The position numbers and the translations under genes were made by a program. The notes beneath the pieces were generated by a model. It made no database searches. It was not told the origin of the DNA and saw nothing but the letters and a program-made list of their open reading frames with translations. Positions 40,460 to 49,617 of a DNA stretch of 64,000 nt are shown here, piece by piece (the stretch's first letter is position 1; each line of letters opens with the position of its first letter). Source of the DNA: Paludibaculum fermentans (GTDB taxonomy: Bacteria > Acidobacteriota > Terriglobia > Bryobacterales > Bryobacteraceae); contig NZ_CP063849.1 of NCBI RefSeq assembly GCF_015277775.1, forward strand, positions 124,001 to 188,000, read 5' to 3'.

Positions 40460-43400
40460 GTGGTTGTTGCGTGCTCGTTCCATTGCCTCCCTGCTCTTTC
40501 GCTACTCCTCTTCGCCGCCTTCCAGCCCTTGCAGGCCGGCACGCCCGCTGACCGAACGATTCACCTTCTGCAGGAGAAATCCGGCCCGTCGCAGCAACAA
40601 TACCCGATTGCCGGCCTCGGAGTGCTGCCGGGGGCAGCCAGCATTGCCGTCTCCGCCGCCGGCCGCCACATTCTGGTACTCACCGAAACCGGCGCCGTGT
40701 GGGCCTGGGGGGACAATCACCATGGGCAGCTCGGCACCGGAGATACGAAGGAGATCCCGGGCTGGCACCAGGTGCCCGGACTCGCCGGGATCGTCGAGGT
40801 GGCGGCCGGGGGCGGTCATTCTCTGGCGCTCGACCGCGACGGAACGGTATGGGCGTGGGGTGCGAATCTGTCGGGCCAGTTGGGCGACGGCACTCTGCTC
40901 AGCCGCTCTGTACCTGCGAGGGTCCCGGACCTCTCCCACATCACCTCCATCGCCGCCGGCGACGAGTGTAGCGCGGCGCGCGCCCGGGACGGCTCCGTGA
41001 TGGTCTTCGGCGCCGATTGCAGCGGAGCGCCGTCACAATCGCTGCGGCTGCGGCCCACGCGCCTCGCAGGCCGCCCGCTGGACGGCGCGATCACGATCCA
41101 GGGCGGGCAGGTGCGGCCCGCGCCAGACCGGCAGGATGCGGTGCCATGGCCTGGCGCCCTCCAACTCGCTCGTCAGTTGCGCTGGGGGCCTTCCGGCTTC
41201 TCCCTCAACGAAAGCGGCTGGACAACCCAGCGCCATGCAGCCCAGGGCGCGGTGGCCGACCTCGCCGCCGGCTGGGCCGTGGCCTGGATTGAAGGGCCGC
41301 CCCTGGCCGCCTCCGCGTCCGCGCCGGTCGCGACTGCTGGCGCAACGCAGTCGGGAGTCCGGTCCGCCGCCGCGCCCGATCTCTCCATCGCTCTCACAGC
41401 CGGTGTGTCGTTCACAGTCACTCGCTTGGCCGGCTACGTCGTCACCGTCACGAACACGGGTGACATCTCCACCTCCGGCAATATCACCGTCGCCGCCACG
41501 CTGCCGGCCGGCTTACTGCCAGGAGGCGGTGCAGGCAACGGCTGGACGTGCCAGACCGCTGGCCAGGCCATCACTTGCACCATGCAGGCTCCCCTTATTC
41601 CGGCCGGCAGCAGTGTTCTCTATCTCACCGCGCAGGTCACCCCGTCCGCCTATCCGTCAGTCTCGATCACGGTCAGCGTGGACGTGCCGGGCGACGGAAA
41701 CCACGCCAACAACACGGCCACCCTCGTTAAATCGGTAGCACCGCAACCCGTGGGTGCCTACGCGGCAGGCGAGACCCACTCTGTGCGCCTGGCCTCCGAC
41801 GGGACCGTCTGGACTGCAGGCTCGAACTCTCACGGCCAGCTTGGAGATGGCACGCGAACCGACCGCAGTGTCCCCACGCGCATCAGTGGCTTGACTGGAG
41901 TGATCTCCGTCGCGGCGCCCCTCAATCTCAGCCATGCGGTGAAGAGTGACGGGACGCTTTGGTCGTGGGGGAACAATTATCTCGATCAGTTGGGCGACGG
42001 CTCCTATGTGAACCAGGCCACACCCGTGCAGGCCGTTGGTCTCACCAGTGCCGTTTCGGTGGCCGCGTATGGCCGTCACTCGCTCGCCTTGCAGCGCGAT
42101 GGCCGGGTATGGGCCTGGGGCCGCAATTCCTCGGGTCAGTTAGGCAATGGAACCACATTTGACAGTCCCACGCCCATGGCCGTTGCCAATCTCAACGGCG
42201 TGGTCTCCATTGCAGCGGGAACCGTGCATTCGCTCGCGCTCCGCGCCGACGGCACAGTCTGGGGCTGGGGTTCTGGAGGATACGGACAGTCGTATCCGGT
42301 GCAGGTCTCGGGGCTCTCCGGCGTCGTCGCCGTCGTAGCGGGCGATATCCACAGCTTGGCGCTGACTGCGGATGGGACCGTTTGGGGATGGGGTGGCAAC
42401 GGAGCGGGAGAGCTCGGAGACGGAACCACCACCGGTCACCGCCCGCCGGCGCCCGTGCCGGGTTTGACCGGCGTAGTGGCGATCGCAGCGGGCTATGCCG
42501 AGAGCATGGCAGTGAAGCGGGACGGCACTGTCTGGGTTTGGGGGCGGACCTCTCACAGCAAAGTGCCCGTTCAGGTGGATGGCATCGACAATGCGGTCTC
42601 CCTTGCCACCAGCGGCCCCTCGGTCACAGCCTTCTTCTTCGTCCTGCGCGCTGACGGCTCGGCGCTCGCCTGGGGCGACAATCGCTTCGGCCAGCTCGGC
42701 AACGGCACACCGGTGTCTCGCGCCATGCCTAAACGCGTAGCCGGCTTGACGGGTGTCAAACAGGTGGCGGACCGCGACTATTCCTTGTTGGCAGTGAAAC
42801 AGGATGGCACCGTGTGGGGCTGGGGCATGAATGAGTCCGGACAAACTGGCGACCAGACCACCGTATCGCCGCGCGCTATTCCCGTGCAGGCGATCGGCCT
42901 CACGCAGGGGGCCGCCGCAGCGCCCGGGAACATCCATAGCTTGGTGCTGAGGCAGGATGGGACCGTGGTCAGTTGGGGTCTGAACGAATGGTTTGTTCTG
43001 GGTTACGCGTCCGGACAACTCTCATTGGTGCCCCAGCCCGTTCCTGGCCTGTCGAACATTGTCAAAGTCACCGCGGCCCAATATCGTACTCTTGCAGTTC
43101 GGAACAATGGGACACTTTGGGCCTGGGGTACCGGTTTGTATGGCGAGATGGGCGACGGCACGGATCAAACCGAGAGACAGAGCCCGATTCAGGTCCCTGG
43201 CCTCGCCGGCGTGGTGGACGCCGCTGCCGGTTTCGATACTAGCGTTGCCCTGACATCCGACGGCAACGTCTGGGCTTGGGGCAACAACACCTACAACCAA
43301 CTGGGCGACGGCACGACAACCGACCGGCTGAGCCCCGCTCAGGTGCCGGGGCTCACCGGAATCACGGCCGTGTCCATCCACTTCCACGCCGGGCTTGCCT

Positions 43401-45073
43401 TGAAAAACGATGGAACCGTCTGGACCTGGGGCACTCTCCATGGGGGCGGTATGGGCGACGGCACCACCTCTACCAAGTCCTCGCCGGTTCCGGTCAGCGG
43501 ACTCAGCGGGATCGTGGCCATCAGCGCCGGCCGGTTGCACTGCCTGGCTCTCAGGAACGATGGCACTGTCTGGGCCTGGGGCCAGAACGACTACGGGCAG
43601 GTGGGCGACGGCACGACGGTCAACCGGTTGGTTCCGGTCCGGGTCCCGTTGCCGCGCCCGGCGGTCGCCATCTCGGCAGGCTCCGATAGCAGCGCCGTCT
43701 TACTGGACGACGGCGCCGTGGCGACCTGGGGCACCTCGATTTTTGGCCAGTTGGGCAACGGAATCACATCCAACACCCCACTGCCGGCACCGGTCCTCTC
43801 GCCTGACGCGCCTGATTTGACCATTGCGTTGACAGACTCCGGTCCCGCGGCCATCGGTGGCACACTGGTCAACACAATCACTGTCACCAACGCCGGACGG
43901 TCGGCCACCAGCGGCACGATCACCGTGACTGACCCGCTGCCCGCCGGTCTGGCCTATTCCTCCGCAACCGGATCGGGCTGGAGTTGCTCCGCCGCTGGCC
44001 AGGTGGTCACTTGCACGAATCCGGCAGTGTTGGCCCCTGGCCTGTCGAGCGTGATTACATTGAAGGTCACCGTGTTGGCCGCGGCACTGCCATCCATCAC
44101 CAACATCGTCGAGGTCTCGAACGCCGCCGACGGCAATTCCATCAATAACTTCGCCGGCGACCCCCTGCCCCTGATCGCTGGCAGCACCGCAGTCGTCAGC
44201 CTCACCCCGTCAGCCGGCGCCGGATTCCGGCAGATCTTCCAGGCCCAGTTCTCCGGAGTGCCCGGATCCAAGGACCTACGCTGGGTCCAACTCCTCTTCG
44301 GCGCAGCCCCCGACGGCGGCGGCCAGCCGTTCTGCTTCCTCCACTACGACGTCCAGGGCAACGGCTTCTGGCTCTATTCGGACGTCTATGGCTTCTTCCG
44401 GGGCCCCGTGGCTCCCGGCTTGGCGTCGTCGGAACTGCAAGGCTCCCATTGCGCTCTCAGCACAGCCGGATCCACCGTGGCCGCCAGCGGATCGACTCTG
44501 TCCTTGAACCTCGATGTGGTCTTCAAAGCCGCTGCGACTCGCAACGTATACCTCCGAGCCATGGATCTCTCCAACTACGACACGGGCTGGGTGCAGCGCG
44601 GCGCGTGGACCCAGGCGGCCACGCCCCCGACGGTATTGACGGCCTCGCCGCAGGGCGGCAGCGCATCCACCACAGGCTTCGCCCTGACCTATCCGGACCT
44701 CCAAGGCTTCGCGGGCATCGCCTTTGGCTGGAAGCAGTTCCTCATCGCGGCGGCGCCGGACGGCGGCGGCCAGCCCTTCTGCTTCGTCCACTACGATGAG
44801 GCCGGCCACGGGTTGTGGATGTACTCATCCGACCTCGGCTTCTTTGTCGGCCCGGCTACGCCGCTCACTGATTCCAATCTGCTGGACAGCTCCGCTTGCT
44901 CCATCGATTCGAGACAGAGCTACCTCGAACTAATGGAGGGAAATCGGGTTCTGCACATCGCCCTGACGCTGAAGGCGCCGATGAGCGGTACGAAAAACCT
45001 CTATGTCCGCACCCTGGACGCCCTCACCCGCGACACCGGCTGGCAGGCGGCGGGAACGTGGATCGTGCCGTAG
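40460..45073 (+). CDS. Giant secreted RCC1-repeat / DUF11 protein
   Basis: 1,537 residues. A signal peptide (ALSLLLFAAFQPLQAG) is followed by 17 RCC1-type repeats with the core DGTVWAWG-x-N-x-x-GQLGDGT: three before and fourteen after a DUF11 (TIGR01451) adhesin-type domain at about 310-427. A second DUF11 domain sits at about 1116-1235, then two copies of an unrecognised ~140-residue module sharing AAPDGGGQPFCF-[LV]-HYD and GFF-x-GP. Repeats 3, 7 and 9 are degenerate or shortened. It is probably an extracellular or surface beta-propeller protein. The GTG start at 40460 puts the signal peptide at the N terminus. Confidence 0.9.
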   Translation: MVVACSFHCLPALSLLLFAAFQPLQAGTPADRTIHLLQEKSGPSQQQYPIAGLGVLPGAASIAVSAAGRHILVLTETGAVWAWGDNHHGQLGTGDTKEIPGWHQVPGLAGIVEVAAGGGHSLALDRDGTVWAWGANLSGQLGDGTLLSRSVPARVPDLSHITSIAAGDECSAARARDGSVMVFGADCSGAPSQSLRLRPTRLAGRPLDGAITIQGGQVRPAPDRQDAVPWPGALQLARQLRWGPSGFSLNESGWTTQRHAAQGAVADLAAGWAVAWIEGPPLAASASAPVATAGATQSGVRSAAAPDLSIALTAGVSFTVTRLAGYVVTVTNTGDISTSGNITVAATLPAGLLPGGGAGNGWTCQTAGQAITCTMQAPLIPAGSSVLYLTAQVTPSAYPSVSITVSVDVPGDGNHANNTATLVKSVAPQPVGAYAAGETHSVRLASDGTVWTAGSNSHGQLGDGTRTDRSVPTRISGLTGVISVAAPLNLSHAVKSDGTLWSWGNNYLDQLGDGSYVNQATPVQAVGLTSAVSVAAYGRHSLALQRDGRVWAWGRNSSGQLGNGTTFDSPTPMAVANLNGVVSIAAGTVHSLALRADGTVWGWGSGGYGQSYPVQVSGLSGVVAVVAGDIHSLALTADGTVWGWGGNGAGELGDGTTTGHRPPAPVPGLTGVVAIAAGYAESMAVKRDGTVWVWGRTSHSKVPVQVDGIDNAVSLATSGPSVTAFFFVLRADGSALAWGDNRFGQLGNGTPVSRAMPKRVAGLTGVKQVADRDYSLLAVKQDGTVWGWGMNESGQTGDQTTVSPRAIPVQAIGLTQGAAAAPGNIHSLVLRQDGTVVSWGLNEWFVLGYASGQLSLVPQPVPGLSNIVKVTAAQYRTLAVRNNGTLWAWGTGLYGEMGDGTDQTERQSPIQVPGLAGVVDAAAGFDTSVALTSDGNVWAWGNNTYNQLGDGTTTDRLSPAQVPGLTGITAVSIHFHAGLALKNDGTVWTWGTLHGGGMGDGTTSTKSSPVPVSGLSGIVAISAGRLHCLALRNDGTVWAWGQNDYGQVGDGTTVNRLVPVRVPLPRPAVAISAGSDSSAVLLDDGAVATWGTSIFGQLGNGITSNTPLPAPVLSPDAPDLTIALTDSGPAAIGGTLVNTITVTNAGRSATSGTITVTDPLPAGLAYSSATGSGWSCSAAGQVVTCTNPAVLAPGLSSVITLKVTVLAAALPSITNIVEVSNAADGNSINNFAGDPLPLIAGSTAVVSLTPSAGAGFRQIFQAQFSGVPGSKDLRWVQLLFGAAPDGGGQPFCFLHYDVQGNGFWLYSDVYGFFRGPVAPGLASSELQGSHCALSTAGSTVAASGSTLSLNLDVVFKAAATRNVYLRAMDLSNYDTGWVQRGAWTQAATPPTVLTASPQGGSASTTGFALTYPDLQGFAGIAFGWKQFLIAAAPDGGGQPFCFVHYDEAGHGLWMYSSDLGFFVGPATPLTDSNLLDSSACSIDSRQSYLELMEGNRVLHIALTLKAPMSGTKNLYVRTLDALTRDTGWQAAGTWIVP

Positions 45074-45198
45074 GCCGCAATTCCGGCTGTCCGCACCGAG
45101 CTTCTGGGTTTCACATCGCTTCGCCCACGATGACGATCACCATCGCCGCCAACCCGCACGCCCACTTCTCCTCTGATTTCCTCATTAAAACTTCTTCA

Positions 45199-45226
45199 TT
45201 GCGGGAGTTAAAAATCTTTTTATCCT
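45199..45226 (+). promoter_or_regulatory. Candidate promoter of the STGP-family gene
   Basis: TTGCGG (45199-45204) and TATCCT (45221-45226) are separated by 16 bp in a locally A/T-rich stretch unlike its surroundings. The match is moderate; it would give a leader of about 110 nt. Confidence 0.35.
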
Positions 45227-45294
45227 TTATTCTCAACAACGGCCTCCCCGAAACCACCCCTTTCCCCTTGACCCACCCCTTACCCTGGAATCGC

Positions 45295-45323
45295 GCCGGC
45301 ACCCACGCCGGCCATTTTCATTT
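45295..45323 (+). promoter_or_regulatory. Terminator-like hairpin in the leader of the STGP-family gene
   Basis: GCCGGC, loop ACCCAC, GCCGGC (45295-45312) is followed by CATTTTCATTT and then the AAGGAG ribosome site of the gene at 45341. It resembles a weak intrinsic terminator placed before the coding region (attenuation) or the end of an upstream transcript. Confidence 0.45.
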
Positions 45324-45340
45324 ACAAGGAGTTTGACATC

Positions 45341-46048
45341 ATGTCGACCGCAGCTCAAATCACCGCCAACCAGGCGAACGCGAAGTACTCCACCGGACCC
45401 GTGTCCCCCGTCGGCAAGGCCCGCGCCTCGCAGAACGCCCGCCGCCACGGCTTCACCGCCCGCAACCTCGACATCACGCCAGAGGACCGCGCGGAATTCG
45501 ATGCCCTTCAGGCCACCCTGCGCCTCGATACCCGCCCCTTCGGCTGCCTCGAAGAGGAAATCTTCCACCGCATCCTTTCCCACACCTGGAACCTCCGCCG
45601 CATCGAATTCTTCGAAGCGCTCATCCTCGCCGAAACGGACCCATTGGCCGAAACCGACCCCTACGCCGCCAAACTCGATCGCTACGCCCGCTACCGGCGC
45701 GACCTCGAACGCGGCCTCTATCGCGCCGTCAGGGAACTCAGCAAACTGCAAACTGAACGTGCCGCCCTCGGCCAGCACCACCCTCACCTCGTCCAGGGCA
45801 TCCGCGAAAACGTCCCCCTCGCTGAAGTCACCCGCCTGAGCAAAAACACCGAGGAACTCTTCTTCTACGACGGCTACGGCCGCCCGCGCCAGGCCCTCGA
45901 ACGCCTCACTACCGGCATCGATACCAACCACCCGGACAACCAGGACCCCCTCGCCGATCTCAAGCCGATTCGCGTTCCACGGAACGAAGCCAACCTGGTC
46001 GGGGAAGACGGACTGCCCAACCTGAACTACGACGTCGCTGGGCTCTGA
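45341..46048 (+). CDS. Unknown 'STGP...GKARASQNARRHG' family protein
   Basis: 235 residues with a strong AAGGAG site. The N terminus, ITANQANAKYSTGPVSPVGK followed by ARASQNARRHGFTARN, is a recurring motif that I know from acidobacterial and planctomycete genomes, where similar proteins occur in several copies without assigned function. The remainder is helical and charged (LEEEIFHRILSHTWNLRRIE; ERGLYRAVRELSKLQTERA), possibly coiled-coil and nucleic-acid binding by charge. No signal peptide. REP-like repeats begin shortly downstream. Function unknown. Confidence 0.75.
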   Translation: MSTAAQITANQANAKYSTGPVSPVGKARASQNARRHGFTARNLDITPEDRAEFDALQATLRLDTRPFGCLEEEIFHRILSHTWNLRRIEFFEALILAETDPLAETDPYAAKLDRYARYRRDLERGLYRAVRELSKLQTERAALGQHHPHLVQGIRENVPLAEVTRLSKNTEELFFYDGYGRPRQALERLTTGIDTNHPDNQDPLADLKPIRVPRNEANLVGEDGLPNLNYDVAGL

Positions 46049-46223
46049 ACACCTCGTCCAGGCAGGGGCGCCGCGACTCGACGAATCGAAGCCAACCGGA
46101 CTCTCCCCCTCCGGACCAGATCTTTGACAACCTCACCTCAATCTCCATTCCGGGGAGTCTCTTGCCGGCCGCCAGGGCGCACGCCAGTCCCAGTCCCGGA
46201 GGGCCCACGCCGCCGCCCTCCAA

Positions 46224-46293
46224 CCCCACTCCCGGAACGTAAGTGACGGGCTACCCCCAGCCCCAGTCCCGGAACGTAAGTGACGGGCTACCC
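46224..46293. repeat. Tandem 33-bp direct repeat (REP-like)
   Basis: Two copies, 46224-46256 and 46261-46293, differ at one base and are separated by CCAG. The core CCCGGAACGTAAGTGACGGG has inverted CCCG/CGGG ends, so each copy can form a small hairpin, as REP elements do. Confidence 0.75.
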
Positions 46294-46343
46294 GCGCGTC
46301 TTCCACCAAGTCCCGTAGGCCCTCCAGGCCGCCGAAGCGAAGG

Positions 46344-46376
46344 AAGCCGCAACGAACCACGACCGTCAGGAAGTCG
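46344..46376. repeat. REP-like dispersed repeat, copy 1
   Basis: 33 bp that matches 53658-53690 at 25 of 33 positions, with the shared core CGACCGT-S-AGG. It lies in a non-coding region. Only two copies are in the window. Confidence 0.45.
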
Positions 46377-46495
46377 TCCCTACCGCGCTGCGAACCGCGC
46401 ACGGCAGTAAGCCGGCAGCCGGCAAAGTCGTGTCCTCCACCGGGCGCCCTCCACGCCGCCCCCTGGCCCGTGATATCGTACCAACGGTTCCTCAA

Positions 46496-47125
46496 ATGAA
46501 GACATGCATAGCTGTTTCTATTCTTCTTGCATTCGCGATCGCGCCCGTCCGGGCCGCCGACCCCGTCGACCTCCTGCCCGCCGAAAACCTGCAGGGCTGG
46601 AGCCGCATCCCCATTCCGGCCATCTCCGGCGTCAATCCCAAAATCCAATGGCGCGTCGACACCGCCGCCAAAACCCTCATCTGCACCGGCGAAGGCGGCC
46701 ACGAATGGCTCCGCTACGATAAGGAGCTCTCTGATTTCGTCCTCGAAGCCGACTGGCGCTTCACCCCCAAGGACGGCGAGACGAAGTACAACAGCGGCAT
46801 CGGCATCCGCCTCTCCAAGCAGGGCGAAATCTGGTACCAGGCCCAGACCGGCCTCGCCGGCGCCTACCTCTTTGGACAGAACTTCGCCGATGGCGGCCTG
46901 AAGAGCTTCAACTTGAAAGCGCAGATGAAAGAGAATCGCGTCAAGCCGGCCGGCGAGTGGAACCACTTTCTGATCCGCGCTGAGGGCGACCGCATCACCC
47001 TCTCCGTCAACGGCGAAGTCGTGAATGAACTAACCGGAGTCGGCATGCGCCGCGGCTACATCGGCTTGGAAGCAGAGGGCTACGAGATCACCTTCCGCAA
47101 CTTGAAGCTGCAAACGCTGCCCTAG
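46496..47125 (+). CDS. Secreted DUF1080-family protein
   Basis: 209 residues from ATG 46496. Signal peptide TCIAVSILLAFAIAPVRA; then the DUF1080 sandwich: LLPAENLQGWSRIPI, FVLEADWRFTPKDGETKYNSG, IGIRLSKQGEIWYQAQ, WNHFLIRAEGDRITLSVNG and ITFRNLKLQTLP. It is a shorter relative of the protein at 35520 and lacks that protein's N-terminal extension. Its TAG stop (47123-47125) lies within the left terminal repeat of the MITE-like element that follows. Confidence 0.88.
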   Translation: MKTCIAVSILLAFAIAPVRAADPVDLLPAENLQGWSRIPIPAISGVNPKIQWRVDTAAKTLICTGEGGHEWLRYDKELSDFVLEADWRFTPKDGETKYNSGIGIRLSKQGEIWYQAQTGLAGAYLFGQNFADGGLKSFNLKAQMKENRVKPAGEWNHFLIRAEGDRITLSVNGEVVNELTGVGMRRGYIGLEAEGYEITFRNLKLQTLP

Positions 47126-47399
47126 CAGTCTGTGGCGGAAGTCCCGCTAGCCGCGCGGCAAGGGATTGCGAGCCCAGGGCGCGAAGAGCAGGCCGAACTA
47201 GTGCCGGCCACTCGGAGGCCGGCTCGACACTGCAATGGGCCGCATCCCCTTGTCGCCCTTCGGGTTCGCTCCGGCGCCAGCCGCCCACCTGAAACAATGC
47301 GACTCTCTCCGGAGCGGCTTCGGAATCGCTTTTGAGCTTCCATTTCCTGACCGGCGACGGTGCGAACGCGGCTGCGCGACTTCCGCCCCAGGCTGCTAG
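47122..47399. mobile_element. MITE-like element, ~278 bp, with terminal inverted repeats
   Basis: The left end, 47122-47143, begins CTAGCAGTCTGTGGCGGAAG; the right end, 47378-47399, reversed, begins CTAGCAGCCTGGGGCGGAAG. The 22-bp ends match at 20 positions, and the similarity continues about 12 bp further with one gap. No transposase is encoded inside. A TA or CTAG target duplication fits the ends (IS630-like MITEs duplicate TA). Its ends carry the stop codons of both flanking convergent genes. Confidence 0.7.
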
Positions 47400-48769
47400 C
47401 CGCCGTCGGCCAACCGCCGCAGGTCCAGCAGCTCGTTCAGCCGTTCCTCTGAGAGCCCGGAGCGCTTTCTCGCCACCTCGCGCACAGTGCTCCCGCTCTC
47501 TTCCGCCTCCTGCGCGATCGCCGCGGCCGCCGCATGGCCAATCGCCGGGCTCAGCGCCGTAGCCAGGGCGTACGACTGTTCGGTCATATGGGCGATCGTC
47601 TCGCGGTTCGCCTGGATCCCTTCCACACAGCGCTCCGCCAGGTTCCGAGACGCGGCCGCCAGCAGTCGGATCATCTCCAGCAGGTCGAAAGCCATCAAAG
47701 GCAACATCGCATTCAGTTCCAACTGGCCGCCCGCGCAACACCACGTCACCGCCGTTTCATAGCCCATCACCTGGGCGCACACCATCAAGGTGCTTTCCAG
47801 GATCACCGGGTTCACTTTGCCCGGCATGATGCTGGACCCGGGCTGAATCGCCGGCAACCGGATCTCCCCCAGACCGCAACGCGGCCCGCTGGCCAGCAGC
47901 CTGAGATCGTTCGCGATCTTCGTCAAGCCGATCGCGTACGTCTTCAAGGCTCCCGCCAGCATGGCCACACCCTCGCGCGCGGCCTGCGCTTCAAAATGGT
48001 TCTCAGCCTCCCGGAATGCATGCCCCGTCCACGCCGACAGCAGTTGGGCGGCAACGCCGCCGAAATCGCGCGGTGCGTTGATACGGGTTCCGACAGCCGT
48101 CCCGCCCAGGGGTAACTCCAGCAGCGCCTGGCCAGACCAGCGGATCCTCTCGTGGGCGGCCTCCACCTGCCGGGCATACCCGCCGAATTCATCGCCGAGA
48201 TACAGCGGTACTGCGTCCTGCAAATGCGTCCGGCCGATCTTGACGATGCCCGCGAACTCCCTGGCTTTGCTCCTCAGCGCCTCTTCCAGCCGGCGCATGG
48301 CGGGCGACAACTGCTGCTCCAGCATCTCCACCGCCGCGAGGTGCAGCACGCTCGGCATCACATCGTTGCTGGACTGGCTCCGGTTCACATGATCGTTCGG
48401 GTGAATCTCGCGTCCACTCGCCTTCGAGGCCAGGCGCGCAATCACCTCGTTCGCGTTCATATTCGTCGAGGTCCCGCTGCCCGTTTGAAACACGTCCACC
48501 ACGAAGTGGTCATCGTGCCGGCCTTCGATCACTTCTTTCGCCGACTGTCCAATCGCCGAGGCGATCTCCGGCTCCAACGCACCCAATCGCGCATTGGCGA
48601 CAGCCGATGCCTTCTTGATCAGCCCCAATCCGCGAATGAACTCTCGGCCGAGCCTCATTCCGCTGATTGGGAAATTCTCCACCGCGCGTTGCGTCTGCGC
48701 GCCATACAGTGCCTCCGCGGGGACATGCACCGCCCCCATCTCATCGCGTTCCATCCGGTCATTCGGCAT
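47396..48769 (-). CDS. fumC: Class II fumarate hydratase
   Basis: 457 residues, the size of FumC. Markers: GAVHVPAEALYGAQTQRAVENFPISG, VFQTGSGTSTNMNANEVIA, NRSQSSNDVMPSVLHLA, GRTHLQDAVPL with the active-site His, and the signature GSSIMPGKVNPV. It interconverts fumarate and malate in the TCA cycle as a homotetramer without an iron-sulfur cluster. Fumarase fits better than aspartase, but the two are close relatives. The stop codon (47396-47398) lies in the right terminal repeat of the MITE-like element. The ACT-domain gene precedes it 18 bp upstream on the same strand. Confidence 0.92.
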   Translation of the reverse strand: MPNDRMERDEMGAVHVPAEALYGAQTQRAVENFPISGMRLGREFIRGLGLIKKASAVANARLGALEPEIASAIGQSAKEVIEGRHDDHFVVDVFQTGSGTSTNMNANEVIARLASKASGREIHPNDHVNRSQSSNDVMPSVLHLAAVEMLEQQLSPAMRRLEEALRSKAREFAGIVKIGRTHLQDAVPLYLGDEFGGYARQVEAAHERIRWSGQALLELPLGGTAVGTRINAPRDFGGVAAQLLSAWTGHAFREAENHFEAQAAREGVAMLAGALKTYAIGLTKIANDLRLLASGPRCGLGEIRLPAIQPGSSIMPGKVNPVILESTLMVCAQVMGYETAVTWCCAGGQLELNAMLPLMAFDLLEMIRLLAAASRNLAERCVEGIQANRETIAHMTEQSYALATALSPAIGHAAAAAIAQEAEESGSTVREVARKRSGLSEERLNELLDLRRLADGG

Positions 48770-48787
48770 GCTGGGCCGTCGCTTCCT

Positions 48788-49291
48788 TTACGTCCATGGT
48801 GGTGGGTCGCTCGCCGGGAACGACTCGTCCGACGCCAGGTCGACGATGTCCACGATCCCCCGATTCGCTATGGCAGGCAGAGCCGCCAAAGCCGCCGCCG
48901 CTCGATCGACATCCGGCGCCCGCACCCACAGCAATGCGCCATACGAGCCCTCGCCCGAACTCACGGCCTGGATCGACGTGACCTTGATCTTCTCCTGCGC
49001 CAGCGCATCCAGCACTGCTGCAATTGCGCCCGGCCGGTCCTTGCCGCGGATCACGAACGCCTGCTTGCCGTCGCTCAGCGCCAGGCCATGGCTCTCCGCC
49101 GCACGCCTCAATGCACTCGAGTCTTCCGCAATGAAATCCAGTTGGGACTGACGGGCTCCGCGCGGGAATCCGCAGAAGCCCATCATGTTGACCCCCGCCT
49201 GGCTCAACACGTCCAGGACATGCGCAGCCTCACCCGGCTTGTTGGGAATCGATATGTGGAAGTACTCCACCTGCTGAACCGTATCGGACAT
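48788..49291 (-). CDS. Double-ACT-domain protein
   Basis: 167 residues containing two ACT-type modules: VEYFHISIPNKPGEAAHVLD with LSQAGVNMMGF, and AFVIRGKDRPGAIAAVLDAL with AQEKIKVTSIQAV. ACT domains bind amino acids or other small ligands; with no catalytic domain this is probably a regulatory or sensor protein. It lies immediately upstream of fumC (18 bp) and may be cotranscribed, suggesting a metabolic control role, which is inference. Confidence 0.85.
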   Translation of the reverse strand: MSDTVQQVEYFHISIPNKPGEAAHVLDVLSQAGVNMMGFCGFPRGARQSQLDFIAEDSSALRRAAESHGLALSDGKQAFVIRGKDRPGAIAAVLDALAQEKIKVTSIQAVSSGEGSYGALLWVRAPDVDRAAAALAALPAIANRGIVDIVDLASDESFPASDPPPWT

Positions 49292-49617
49292 GGGCCCCCC
49301 TTGTGGGCTCGGAACTATTCAGTGGTGCTTCTGGGATGGGGCGATCTGGGTCGATCGTCACCCACGGGGCAACCACGCGCATTCCACTGCCATTCCTTCG
49401 AGCATCTCCGCAGGCATCGAAGTATTCTGGATGTCCGCGGGAATCTTACTTTCATAGATGGGACCACCGTTGAAAAAGGGTCCATGAATCCGTCCCCCCA
49501 CCCTGGCCAGCGCGCAACTTTCCCGAATGAACCGCAAACATGAGGCGAAGAAACCATCCGCTCTGCCCGCCCGGTCCGGCCTGCCAAGCCGGCGCCTGCG
49601 ATAATAGGAGCACCGAG
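49292..49617. other. Divergent intergenic region, 326 bp
   Basis: No gene is supported between the ACT gene and lhr. A GATAAT box at 49600-49605 has no -35 partner at the right distance. The AGGAG site of the helicase is at 49606-49610. Confidence 0.4.

Larger units (their letters stand above)
46049..46495. other. 447-bp non-coding region with repeats
   Basis: No gene is supported here. The region holds a 33-bp direct repeat at 46224-46293 and a REP-like unit at 46344-46376, described separately. The rest is C-rich sequence with short repeats of CCCAGTCCC type. Confidence 0.6.

Noticed and set aside
47132-47335. Short open frame inside the MITE-like element
   Set aside because: No ribosome site, no similarity to transposases, and MITEs are non-coding.
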